Below, piece after piece: positions 1-8,181 of a stretch of DNA of 34,134 nt. Position numbers and translations under genes: made by a program. The number at the start of each line of letters is the position of its first letter. Position 1 is the stretch's first letter. The stretch comes from Bhargavaea cecembensis (lineage in GTDB: Bacteria > Bacillota > Bacilli > Bacillales_A > Planococcaceae). Location of the stretch: contig NZ_LN651373.1 of assembly GCF_000826125.2 (NCBI RefSeq), positions 1,549,126 to 1,583,259 on the forward strand, read 5' to 3'. A model generated the notes under the pieces. It had not been told where the DNA came from and did no database searches. It saw only the letters and a list, made by a program, of their open reading frames with translations.

Positions 1-624
1 AACATCTTGATTTCCTCCATTCTTTCCTTTAAGAAGACGCTCCATCTCGTCGCTTTTGATATTGTAGTGCCGCTTGTCCATATAGCCCGCATACTGAAGG
101 GACGGATGTTCCAGGAGCGGAGTCATATCCCCGTCTAGAACGTTCGTATCAACGAAAATAAATTTCTCAAGCTTTGGGAACTGTCTTAAAAACTGCAGGT
201 TCTCAAGAGGGCTGATTCCTACTAGACTTAAAATTCGAAGCTCCTTCATTTCAAACAGTTCAGTTTCCAAACCAATTCTCTTTGCTTTTTCTATTTTGAG
301 TACCTCTAAATGTTCAGAAAGCTGGCTGATCCCATTGAATGATTGAAGATTCCTTGCATAGGCAATGCCGATTCGTTTTAAGCGGCTACATTCCTCGAAA
401 TCTTCAAAGTCCTTTATATTCGTAAAATCTAATTCAACGCTCAAAAGGTTTTTAAAACGTTTGAAATCGTAAAAGTTACTTTTTGAACCCTCTTTATAAG
501 AATCCAGATAGATATATTTTATTTCCTCAAAATTAAGAGAATCTTTAATTCCTCCTTTTAAGTCTAACCCTAAAAACTCATTTGCAGGGACTTCATCATA
601 AATCAATGTGATGGATTTCCACAT
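1..624 (-). CDS. Putative immunity protein with leucine-rich-repeat-like pattern (3' end outside window)
   Basis: An open frame of 208 codons runs from ATG at 622-624 to the left edge with no stop, so its C-terminus is missing. AGGAGG at 631-636 is 6 nt upstream of this ATG. A second in-frame ATG at 628-630 abuts the Shine-Dalgarno and is less likely. The protein starts MWKSITLIYDEVPANEF and carries repeated leucine/isoleucine-spaced segments (for example LSVELDFTNIKDF, LEVLKIEKAKRI, LRILSLVGISPLENLQFL) that resemble degenerate leucine-rich repeats. It is A+T rich, begins 15 nt after the toxin gene stop and reads in the same direction, which is the usual position of an immunity gene for an Rhs/WapA toxin. 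I do not recognise a named immunity family. The immunity role is inferred from position; the open frame and its start site are seen directly. Confidence 0.75.
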   Translation of the reverse strand, partial: MWKSITLIYDEVPANEFLGLDLKGGIKDSLNFEEIKYIYLDSYKEGSKSNFYDFKRFKNLLSVELDFTNIKDFEDFEECSRLKRIGIAYARNLQSFNGISQLSEHLEVLKIEKAKRIGLETELFEMKELRILSLVGISPLENLQFLRQFPKLEKFIFVDTNVLDGDMTPLLEHPSLQYAGYMDKRHYNIKSDEMERLLKGKNGGNQDV

Positions 625-638
625 TTGCATCCTCCTAA

Positions 639-3600
639 TTAATATTTTCCGTAATCTTGATAATGATATTTTCTACCCGGGCTGCTTATTTTATTGTATA
701 ATCTATGGCCCTTCTTTTTGAGGTTTCTACTACTGTTCAAATAAAAACCATGTTTTTTCATCAATTTATATCCCCTAATAAAAGCCTCCCTTGAATTCTT
801 TGCCGGCCTCCAAGCAATGGAAGTAATTTGTGCGCCGTCTTTCCTTTGGTGTTTTTTTGCGGATTTTTTCGCTCTTTTCATGCTTCCTTTCCCAATATAT
901 TTGTAGCCATTACTATAGGAGATCATATAGGTACCGGTTGTTTTAGTTACCTTGGTCAGACCTTTAATCTTTCCAATCCCAATAAGACTGGATGCTGCAG
1001 CCCACGCAATCTGCTTCTTGCTCTTGCCCGACTTGTACGCCTGGTAGCCGTCATAGGCCGCGAAGCCGGCGTTGACGACCATCCATGCCCAGTGGCCGTC
1101 CGGGTCGGTGTTCATGACCGGATTCCCGTCGGCGTACGTGTAGCCGTTCATCGTGACGGGGTCGTCCTCATCGCCCGGATCGGGGTCGCGGGAGAGGAAA
1201 CGGGCGGTCGCCGGGTCGTAGTAGCGCGCCTGGAGATAGTAGAGCTTCGTTTCCGTGTCATACACATAGCCCGCATAGCGGATCGGCTGGCCTTTGATGC
1301 GCGCGTCGGTCGGTTCCGGCGACACGAGGTTGCCCCATGGGTCGTAGTCATATTCGGCGGCGGTGAGTCCGTCCCGGTCAATCAGGCGGACGACGTCGCC
1401 CCGGTGGTTCGTCACGGCCTCAAACGACTGGCCGGCGGCGTTCGTCACCTGGACAAGCTTACTGTTGTTCCAGGTGAAGGACCAGACGGTGCGGCCGCCG
1501 GTTTCGGTGATGCGGACGAGCTGCGAGCCGTCGTAGTGATACTGGTGGGTTGCGCTTCCCACAGTCTTTGTCTTCCGGAGTCCGTCGGGATGATACGTGT
1601 AGCTGACCTGGCTTCCATTGATCCGGTCGGTGGAGGAGGCGAGCCGGCCAAGGCCGTCCCATGTATGAGTGAGCCGTCCGTCATCCAACAGGTTTCCTTC
1701 CCGGTCATAGGTAAAGCCCACTACTTCGTTCGCCGCATTGAAAGATAGTGTCCGGCCCTGCGGGTTCTGCAGGTTGCCTGCAGCGTCGTAGTGGTAAAGG
1801 GTCTCTTTTGAACCGTTGTGCCATTTCACAAGCCGGTTATACGCGTCATACGTGTACCGGTGGGTCTTGTTGCCGGCGGTGTAGGACACCACCTGTCCGC
1901 TCTTGTCGTAGGCGTAGCGGTACTGGACCGGGGACCGGGCCAGGACGGTCTGGGCGGTGAGCTGTCCGTCCTCGTCAAACTCATGAAGCTGGACAGACAT
2001 CTGGCTTTCCTGGCGGACCGGCTGGCTTTTCTCATTGAAGAAGTACTGGTACGCCGTGTTGTCCGGCGCAGTCAGCGTCGTCAGACGCTGAAGGCTGTCA
2101 TAGGCATAGCGTGTGGTAAAGGTGCCGGCGCCGAGCGTTTCCTTAAAGGCAGTCCGCAACCCGTTTGCCGGATTGTCGGTGGCGGTTTCATAAGTGTTTT
2201 CTATGGTATACCCTAGCGAGACGGCTTTGGTCAAGCGCTGGCTGGCATCATAGTCGAAGGAATAGGCGCCGTTCGGCGTCTGGATCGACTTCAGCAGGCT
2301 GTTTTTGAAATAGGTCTTATCATAGAGCTTGACGCCATTCACGGATTTGGCGACTTCGTTGTTTTTGGCGTCATAGCCGAATGTCACCGTTGAAGAGACG
2401 GAGGTGTCCTGGCCGCGTTCAATCTTGGTGACATTGCCTTCGCCGTCATACTCGTAGCGATAGAACTTCCCGAGCGGATCGTTCTCCCTCTCCACCTGGT
2501 TAATGGCGTTGTAGGAGAACGTGGTCTTGTTGCCGCGCGGATCGGTCCTTGAAAGCAGATTGCCTTGCCTGTCGTAGGCATAGGTCGTCTGGATGTCCTT
2601 TGCCGGACCCAGGCTGACGGATGTGACCCGGTTCATCGGGTCGTATTGGCGCTCTTTCACCCGGTTTTCCGCATCAGTGACTTTCGTTTCATTGCCGTTT
2701 GCATCGTGTGCATAAGAAGTCGTATTGCCGAAGGCGTCTGTCTCCGCTGTCATGTTGACGCCGTTGGCATCGTATTTCTTCTCTACCGCGGAACCGGTTG
2801 TTTCCACCTTGATATTATCAAAATAGGCAAAGCCGGAGGTCTTGCTGTAGAGCCCATAAATCTTGGCTTGTTTAAAGTCCTTCGGTGCACGGATGGTGTT
2901 TTTGGCGAACTGCCACTTGTTCTGGGCATGGCTGCCGCTCATGAACGGAAGATCGACCGAAGCGGAAGTTCCGTCCGTGTACGTAAGCCAGAGGCGAAGT
3001 TTCAGATCTCCCGCGGCTACGGCACTGCTGGTGTTCGCCCAGCCGGAAAATGTAATCGGGTCGTTCTTTTTTCCTTTGGCTTCCACATACTGTCCGATGA
3101 ATCGCTGGGTTCCATTGCCGGTGATCCGGACGCTATTGCTGCCGGACTGTTTGACGGCCGTGCTTCTACCGTCTCCTGTACCGAAGCTGTTCAGGGTCCA
3201 TCCTTCCGGAGAAGCGGAAGTTCCTCTTTCAAAACCGGCATTCTCATTGGCGGCATATTCCGGAAGCGTCGTACCGTAGACTGCCTGGACTCCGTCGAAC
3301 AAGGCGGTTCCTTGCCCTTTTGCCAGGAGATCGATTCGGACAGCTCCTGTTCCTGCCGGCAACGTGACGGTTTTCGAAAGGTCTGTCCAATCCGTCGTCC
3401 CGGTGATCGGGGCGCTCAGCTCCTGATAGATGGAGCCGTCCGGATTTTTCAAGTTTACATTGGCACTGTCCAACGGGTAGATGCGAAGGCGTGCGCCTTC
3501 ACCGCTTAAATTAACCGTCTTTACCCGGGCGGATACCGTGTAGACCCGCTGGGTCTCTGACGGTTCCACATTGAAGGCCTGTCGGAAGTAGCCTGCATCG

Positions 3601-4652
3601 CCTGTTCCCGAGAGACTGATCTGTGCCGCTTTCTGGCCGAATCGACTGTCAGCCGACAAGGTGTGGCTGCCTGCATTCGTCCCCGAAAAACGCAGCCATC
3701 CTGAAGGCAGACCGGCTGCATCCGCCGTTTCAAACTGGCTGTTGGCCAGGCGATTGTAACTGTTTCGCGTCGGGCTCACGCTTCTCGTCACGTTTCCAAA
3801 TAGATCATACTGGTTGTAGTCCGTGAGGTAGAAGTTTGTGGTGCTTGAGACCAGGTTGCTGACGGCATCATAAATGTTGTTCTCAAAGATTCCGCCGGAA
3901 TCTTTTGAACTGACCACATTGTTCTTTGCATCGAGGGTCTGCGTGAACGACTGATTGCCGGTCGTGGAAGCGCCGGTGACATTTCCCTTGCTGTCATATT
4001 GGGTGGTGGTCGTGACAGCTGAAGGCGCTCCACTGTCTTTGTCCGGCTCATACTCTTTTTCCAGCAGGTTATTTTTCCATACATATTTGGTGGTGCTTTG
4101 ATTGGCACTGCCCACATTCTCTACAATCTGGGTTACGTTCACCGTTCGGGCTTCCGGAGTGGAGTAGGTGTAATCCGTCTTGTTTCCTTTTGAGTCCATG
4201 TAAGACGTCTTTTGATTTGTATAAATCAGTTGGGAGTAGATGGACGGGCCTTTCGGATCAATCAGCTTGGTGACACGGTTGTTCACTTTGTCATATTCGA
4301 TCTTGCCGATATTCCCGTTGGCATCCTTCACCGATACCAGTCGGGCAGTCGCCGGGTCATAGCCGAATTCAATGGCTTTCTCTGCAGTCGTTCCGGCAGC
4401 GAATGTGATCTTTTGCAGGACAGAAAGGTTGTTGACGGTGGCATAGGCGAACTTCACCGGCGTGTTTTTGAAATCATTGACCGTGTCCAGCCGTCCGTTG
4501 ACATACTTCAAGTCCAGGCTCCGTACGGAGCCGCCCGTTTTCTCCGTGATCTTGGTGATGCGGGTTGAGGAGCCGTCGAACGTATAAAGTACCTGATTCC
4601 CCTTCTCATCCTTGATCTCATAAAGACGGCCGGAGTGGTCAAAGAACCGCAC
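639..4652 (-). CDS. Rhs-repeat barrel with C-terminal GIY-YIG-like toxin tip (WapA C-terminal fragment)
   Basis: The frame starts at GTG 4650-4652, which has no good Shine-Dalgarno, and encodes 1,337 residues. Many YD repeats of the form YDxxGNxxxxTD occur at about 20-300 and 640-1130. Two carbohydrate-binding-like jelly-roll segments lie between them (about 300-620, for example NRLANSQFETADAAGLPSGW). The Rhs core (RYYDPATARFLSRDP to TDPDGH) ends near residue 1187 and marks the usual cleavage and exchange point. The final 150 residues carry TYMISYSNGYKYIGKG, REAFIRGYKLMKKHG and YNKISSPGRKY, the order of motifs expected of a GIY-YIG/URI nuclease. The tip is A+T rich relative to the barrel. The Rhs assignment is firm; the nuclease fold is an inference from motifs. 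Confidence 0.8.
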   Translation of the reverse strand: MRFFDHSGRLYEIKDEKGNQVLYTFDGSSTRITKITEKTGGSVRSLDLKYVNGRLDTVNDFKNTPVKFAYATVNNLSVLQKITFAAGTTAEKAIEFGYDPATARLVSVKDANGNIGKIEYDKVNNRVTKLIDPKGPSIYSQLIYTNQKTSYMDSKGNKTDYTYSTPEARTVNVTQIVENVGSANQSTTKYVWKNNLLEKEYEPDKDSGAPSAVTTTTQYDSKGNVTGASTTGNQSFTQTLDAKNNVVSSKDSGGIFENNIYDAVSNLVSSTTNFYLTDYNQYDLFGNVTRSVSPTRNSYNRLANSQFETADAAGLPSGWLRFSGTNAGSHTLSADSRFGQKAAQISLSGTGDAGYFRQAFNVEPSETQRVYTVSARVKTVNLSGEGARLRIYPLDSANVNLKNPDGSIYQELSAPITGTTDWTDLSKTVTLPAGTGAVRIDLLAKGQGTALFDGVQAVYGTTLPEYAANENAGFERGTSASPEGWTLNSFGTGDGRSTAVKQSGSNSVRITGNGTQRFIGQYVEAKGKKNDPITFSGWANTSSAVAAGDLKLRLWLTYTDGTSASVDLPFMSGSHAQNKWQFAKNTIRAPKDFKQAKIYGLYSKTSGFAYFDNIKVETTGSAVEKKYDANGVNMTAETDAFGNTTSYAHDANGNETKVTDAENRVKERQYDPMNRVTSVSLGPAKDIQTTYAYDRQGNLLSRTDPRGNKTTFSYNAINQVERENDPLGKFYRYEYDGEGNVTKIERGQDTSVSSTVTFGYDAKNNEVAKSVNGVKLYDKTYFKNSLLKSIQTPNGAYSFDYDASQRLTKAVSLGYTIENTYETATDNPANGLRTAFKETLGAGTFTTRYAYDSLQRLTTLTAPDNTAYQYFFNEKSQPVRQESQMSVQLHEFDEDGQLTAQTVLARSPVQYRYAYDKSGQVVSYTAGNKTHRYTYDAYNRLVKWHNGSKETLYHYDAAGNLQNPQGRTLSFNAANEVVGFTYDREGNLLDDGRLTHTWDGLGRLASSTDRINGSQVSYTYHPDGLRKTKTVGSATHQYHYDGSQLVRITETGGRTVWSFTWNNSKLVQVTNAAGQSFEAVTNHRGDVVRLIDRDGLTAAEYDYDPWGNLVSPEPTDARIKGQPIRYAGYVYDTETKLYYLQARYYDPATARFLSRDPDPGDEDDPVTMNGYTYADGNPVMNTDPDGHWAWMVVNAGFAAYDGYQAYKSGKSKKQIAWAAASSLIGIGKIKGLTKVTKTTGTYMISYSNGYKYIGKGSMKRAKKSAKKHQRKDGAQITSIAWRPAKNSREAFIRGYKLMKKHGFYLNSSRNLKKKGHRLYNKISSPGRKYHYQDYGKY

Positions 4653-4696
4653 CGTTTCCGATGTGTCGCGCAGCTCATATCCCGAAGACGTCCGGA

Positions 4697-5746
4697 TCAG
4701 TTCATACTCACGCCTTCAGGGGAGCTATAGGTCATCCCATCATCATGCTGCTGCTTGGCGAAGTGATAACGGGCACCGCCGCCCGTCCGGTATTCAATGA
4801 TGGACTGGTCACTGTTGGCTGCAAGTGATTCATAGGAGTTGAACATCCATCCGAGGCCGAAGTGGGTGTTGTAGTTCGACCGGCTGTTGTAGGTCAGGCC
4901 CAGATCAAACGCTTCGGTCAGGCCGGCGACGTCAATCAGCGCCAGGTCATAGACCATATTGCCGTTGATGACATTGACGACGGCCGTTCCTTCCCCTTGG
5001 AATACATCCGGCGTATACGCCCAATAGTCGGTGAGTCCAAGCAGTTCGGTCGGCCGGAATTCGATGTACAGTTTTGGCTTTCCGAACGGACTGCCATCCG
5101 GATTCACCCATTCCGATGAATGGAAGCTCTTTCGCGCGGCTGTCCCTTCCACACTATCCGGGTATTTGGCCATCACCCCGAAGTTGGTTGCCGGGTTGTC
5201 ATACCAGCCTTTGACGGCGTCCGTGACCTTGAAATATTGGTAGGCCTCGGCAGACTGCTTATTTGAATCAAGAGGTGTCGACAGATAAGACGGCTGCGTC
5301 GCCCAATTGACCGTCGTCGCATTGAACGAAGAAGTCAGTTTGTGAAGGTCAATCTGTGAAGTGTTTCCAGTGCCCACTTGGTAGAGCCCGAGAGAGGCAC
5401 CGGTCACGACCCCGTTGGGGACAGTAGGAAGGTTGAACTTCAAAAGGGAGCGGGTCTTCCCGATCGCAGAATGGTTCCCTGCGAACAGATAATCTGTATT
5501 GTGATAGTTGTAGTTCGTTCCGCTTGCGACAAACGTGTCTTCTCCCTGGAAGACATCGATCCATGGATCGATCGTCACCGGGTAGACGGTGTCTGGACTT
5601 TGAAGAAATGCTTCATCTGCGGTGACAGTAAGCAAAAAGCCCTCATCGGTTTTTTCGATGTCCTGTGAAACTTCCTGCGAGATGACCCCTTCGGGAGCTG
5701 CTTCGTGATTGGAGTCATACATGAACGGTTTTTGGATGAGGAACAA
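4697..5746 (-). CDS. WapA-like middle fragment (DNRLRE-type domain)
   Basis: The frame is open from the TAA at 5801-5803 down to a TGA at 4697-4699. The first usable start codon is TTG at 5744-5746, preceded by AAGGGAG, which may be coincidence because it lies inside coding sequence. Residues from about 50 to 220 match the DNRLRE domain seen in wall-associated proteins (VTIDPWIDVFQGEDTFVASG, then SLLKFNLP and VTDAVKGWYDNPATNFGVM). After it comes the start of the Rhs N-terminal region (DLGLTYNSRSNYNTHFGLGW). The last residues, SPEGVSMN, are where the frame is lost. Product function on its own is doubtful. Confidence 0.7.
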   Translation of the reverse strand: MFLIQKPFMYDSNHEAAPEGVISQEVSQDIEKTDEGFLLTVTADEAFLQSPDTVYPVTIDPWIDVFQGEDTFVASGTNYNYHNTDYLFAGNHSAIGKTRSLLKFNLPTVPNGVVTGASLGLYQVGTGNTSQIDLHKLTSSFNATTVNWATQPSYLSTPLDSNKQSAEAYQYFKVTDAVKGWYDNPATNFGVMAKYPDSVEGTAARKSFHSSEWVNPDGSPFGKPKLYIEFRPTELLGLTDYWAYTPDVFQGEGTAVVNVINGNMVYDLALIDVAGLTEAFDLGLTYNSRSNYNTHFGLGWMFNSYESLAANSDQSIIEYRTGGGARYHFAKQQHDDGMTYSSPEGVSMN

Positions 5747-5800
5747 AAACGCTCCCTTGGCATTAAAGAAATGAATACTCCCATCAGATTGCTTTTTCGC

Positions 5801-6349
5801 TTACACGCCGTCGATCGACAGCTTGAATTGAAACTGGTTTTTGCCTTCATACGCTTGGAGAATAATGTTTTCTTTCACCTTGCTGCCGTCAGCGAACTGT
5901 TTTTCATTCACGGATTGGCCTTCAAGGGACATTTCCATGACATGTCCACCCGTTTCATAGGACAAGATTTCAGAGGACTCACTGAAAAGCTGCTTCGGAA
6001 ATTCTACCGAGAATTCATTATCGGTGTTTTCAAAAACAGTACCCGTTTCAGAGTCCTTTAAAGTATTGTCAATATCAAGCCATTCCCCATTCTCTTCAAA
6101 GTGAATGGGATCCAAATAGACTTCTGCAAAATAATTCCCTTCTTCATCACTGAATACTTTTGAATTCCGATTGCGCATGGCAGGGATCTCTCTTATCTGT
6201 TTCCGGTTTTCCCCCTGGAACTTGTGCTCCAATGATTTACCGGGTTCTTCCGGTTTTTTTGCGAGTGCTTCCGTCGCAGAAAGAGGCAGTGAACTGATCA
6301 TGAGGCAGATCGCCAGGAGGACTGCCAAAGTTTTTCGGGCTGGATACAT
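5801..6349 (-). CDS. WapA-like N-terminal fragment with signal peptide
   Basis: This 182-codon frame begins at ATG 6347-6349 behind GAAGGAG. Residues 1-30 (MYPARKTLAVLLAICLMISS, then LPLSATEALA) form a Sec signal peptide: basic start, hydrophobic core and an A-x-A cleavage site at about residue 30. The rest (about 31-182) resembles the N-terminal region of wall-associated WapA-type proteins, with segments such as YLDPIHFEENGEWLDIDNTLKD and FSVEFPKQLF. It ends KLSIDGV at a TAA, beyond which the same frame continues the protein. If translated alone it would be a secreted stub without Rhs barrel or toxin. Confidence 0.75.
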   Translation of the reverse strand: MYPARKTLAVLLAICLMISSLPLSATEALAKKPEEPGKSLEHKFQGENRKQIREIPAMRNRNSKVFSDEEGNYFAEVYLDPIHFEENGEWLDIDNTLKDSETGTVFENTDNEFSVEFPKQLFSESSEILSYETGGHVMEMSLEGQSVNEKQFADGSKVKENIILQAYEGKNQFQFKLSIDGV

Positions 6350-6767
6350 GCGGTTGCTCCTTCGATGGTTGATAAAATGGTAAAACAGGCATAAAAAATA
6401 GCGGGATTGAAATTCATCCCGACATACGCTTCAATTGGCATCCAATTTTACATACTTTGTGAGAACCGGTTTCGGGCAGCCGAAGCACTGCCATGAAATT
6501 TCAACCACAGTGGTACCCGATCATGAATGGGTTCTCGATCCTCTTCTCCGCACCGCCCGTTAGTAGTTTTTTTGACACACCCAGCTTGCTTCGATGGTCA
6601 ACTAATTCTATCAAGATACCTCTGGAAATATCAATCTAATTTTTCTGCTGTTGTAATTTTTCTTTAAAATTTTCATGATCTCTAAGAAGGACGTATCTGG
6701 TCAATGCATTGAGCATGGAAGTTGACGCCCGAAGGGAGGAATTAGAGTGAATCCGAAAGAAAGATCA
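6350..6767. other. Intergenic region between wapA and bkdB
   Basis: About 420 bases, noticeably A+T rich compared with the operons to its right. Apart from a plausible minus-strand promoter for wapA at 6605-6634 and the ribosome binding site next to the wapA start, no gene, RNA or repeat is recognised. The wapA leader would be about 250 nt. Confidence 0.6.
6605..6634 (-). promoter_or_regulatory. Candidate sigma-A promoter for wapA
   Basis: On the minus strand TTGATA (6629-6634) and TAGAAT (6605-6610), each 5 of 6 to consensus, are separated by 18 bases. It points at the wapA-like gene and would give a leader of roughly 250 nt. Assigned from sequence only. Confidence 0.45.
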
Positions 6768-6768
6768 C

Positions 6769-6806
6769 AAAAAAACATCCGGAAAGCAAATGAGCTCTCC
6801 GGATGT
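6769..6806 (-). terminator. Rho-independent terminator after bkdB
   Basis: Perfect 9-bp stem ACATCCGGA/TCCGGATGT (6775-6783 with 6798-6806), followed on the minus strand by a run of seven T. It lies a few bases beyond the bkdB stop and closes the bkd operon. Confidence 0.9.
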
Positions 6807-6809
6807 TTA

Positions 6810-8162
6810 TTAGTAAACAGATGTAGTTTCACTTGAAATACTTTCAAGGATCTCCTTCACCCGCGCCAGGAAGTTTCCTGCGACGAGGCCGTCGAGCACG
6901 CGGTGGTCGAGCGACAGGCAGAGGTTGACCATGTCGCGTACTGCGATCATGCCGCCGTCCATGACGACCGGCCGCTTGACGATCGATTCGACCTGCAGGA
7001 TGGCGGCCTGCGGGTAGTTGATGATGCCCATCGACTGGACGGATCCGAACGAGCCGGTGTTGTTGACGGTGAATGTGCCGCCCTGCATTTCGTCGGATTT
7101 CAGCTTGCCGGAGCGGACTTTCGACGCGAGTTCGTTTACTTCGCGGGCGATGCCTTTGACCGTCTTTTCGTCGGCGTCTTTGATGACGGGGACGAAGAGG
7201 GCGTCTTCCGTTGCGACGGCGATCGAGATGTTGATCGCCTTCTTTTGGATGATCTTGTCGCCCGCCCACATCGAGTTCATCATCGGGAATTCCTTCAGTG
7301 CCTGTGCGACCGCCTTGACGAAGAAGGCGAAGTACGTCAGGTTGAAGCCTTCCTTCTTCTTGAAGTCGGTTTTGAGCGAATCGCGGTAGTTGACGAGGTT
7401 CGTCACGTCGACTTCGACCATCGTCCATGCATGCGGCGCCTCGTGCACAGAGCGCAGCATGTTGTTCGCGATGGCGCGGCGCACGCCGGTCACCGGAATC
7501 TCGATGTCGCCTGCTGCGGTTTCAGCAGGAGGTGCGGGACGCTCCGCCGGCTTGGATGAAGCGGCAGGCTGGGAGGCAGCCGGTTGTGAAGGGGCAGGTG
7601 CCGCTTCTTTCGCCGGTTCTGCCGCCGGGCGGCTGCCTTCTGTTGGGATGTTGCCGGATTCAATCAGGCTCGTGAGGTCTTTCCGCGTGATGCGGCCGCC
7701 TTTTCCGGAGCCTTCCACCTGGGACAGGTCGATCCCGTGTTCCTGCGAAAGCCGGAGAACGGCCGGGGAATAGCGGCCGCCCGTCTGTTTCTGCGGAGCC
7801 GGTGAGATGTTGGTGCCTTTCGTGCCGGACAGGTTTTCCGGCTTGTCGGAACCGGCGGCCGGCATTTCGTTCGCCGGCTCATCCGCTGCCGGGGACGCCT
7901 CAGGTTCCGCCTCCCCGCCGCCTTCCGTCTCGATCGTGCAGACGGGCGCGCCGACTTCAAGCGTCTCGCCTTCCCCTGCGAGCAGTTCCTTGATCGTCCC
8001 GGAGAATGAAGAAGGAATTTCCGCCGTTACCTTGTCTGTGTTCACTTCTGCGAGCGCATCGTATTTTTCAACGGTGTCGCCCGGTTTCACGAGCCATCGC
8101 TCGATTGTGCCCTCGGTCACGGATTCTCCGAGCTGGGGCATTTTAATCTGTTCGGTCGCCAA
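6810..8162 (-). CDS. bkdB: Branched-chain alpha-keto acid dehydrogenase E2, dihydrolipoyl acyltransferase
   Basis: This is the core subunit of the branched-chain 2-oxo acid dehydrogenase complex. It moves the acyl group from E1 to CoA, yielding isobutyryl-, isovaleryl- and 2-methylbutyryl-CoA, which are also primers for branched fatty acids. I chose TTG at 8160-8162 (MATEQIKMPQLGES) because GGAGGG precedes it by 6 nt; an upstream TTG lies inside bkdAB. The lipoyl domain spans about 1-77, with the lipoylated lysine in NTDKVTAE (K44). A long Ala/Pro-rich linker follows, then the E3-binding domain (YSPAVLRLSQEHGIDLSQVE), a second linker and the catalytic acyltransferase domain ending with the active-site motif DHRVLDG near residue 420. 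The length of 450 residues is normal. It is the last gene of the operon. Confidence 0.95.
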   Translation of the reverse strand: MATEQIKMPQLGESVTEGTIERWLVKPGDTVEKYDALAEVNTDKVTAEIPSSFSGTIKELLAGEGETLEVGAPVCTIETEGGGEAEPEASPAADEPANEMPAAGSDKPENLSGTKGTNISPAPQKQTGGRYSPAVLRLSQEHGIDLSQVEGSGKGGRITRKDLTSLIESGNIPTEGSRPAAEPAKEAAPAPSQPAASQPAASSKPAERPAPPAETAAGDIEIPVTGVRRAIANNMLRSVHEAPHAWTMVEVDVTNLVNYRDSLKTDFKKKEGFNLTYFAFFVKAVAQALKEFPMMNSMWAGDKIIQKKAINISIAVATEDALFVPVIKDADEKTVKGIAREVNELASKVRSGKLKSDEMQGGTFTVNNTGSFGSVQSMGIINYPQAAILQVESIVKRPVVMDGGMIAVRDMVNLCLSLDHRVLDGLVAGNFLARVKEILESISSETTSVY

Positions 8163-8181
8163 TGGTAACCCTCCGTCCGAT

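Larger units (their letters stand above)
639..6349 (-). pseudogene. wapA: WapA/Rhs-family wall-associated polymorphic toxin gene, interrupted by a stop and a frameshift
   Basis: Three consecutive frames read as one protein of about 1,900 residues: a signal peptide and N-terminal domain, then a DNRLRE-type domain, then the Rhs repeat barrel and a C-terminal toxin tip. The first join is an in-frame TAA at 5801-5803. The residues after it (AKKQSDGSIHFFNAKG) continue the same domain in the same frame. The second join is a one-base shift near 4705-4715. There the upstream frame ends SPEGVSMN-stop, while the other frame reads EYELIRTSSGYELRDTSETV straight into the Rhs segment. Homologues deliver a variable toxin to neighbouring cells in contact-dependent competition. 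Either the gene is decaying, with the tip possibly still expressed, or the two lesions are sequencing errors. Confidence 0.8.

Noticed and set aside
828-1748. Plus-strand frame of 306 codons inside the Rhs gene
   Set aside because: Opposite a dense series of YD repeats and the Rhs core on the minus strand; its Val/Arg-rich product is typical of reversed coding sequence.
6747-6836. Small plus-strand gene of 29 codons starting GTG behind GGGAGGA
   Set aside because: It runs through the bkdB terminator and into the antisense of bkdB; the stem sequence explains its composition and no homology is evident.
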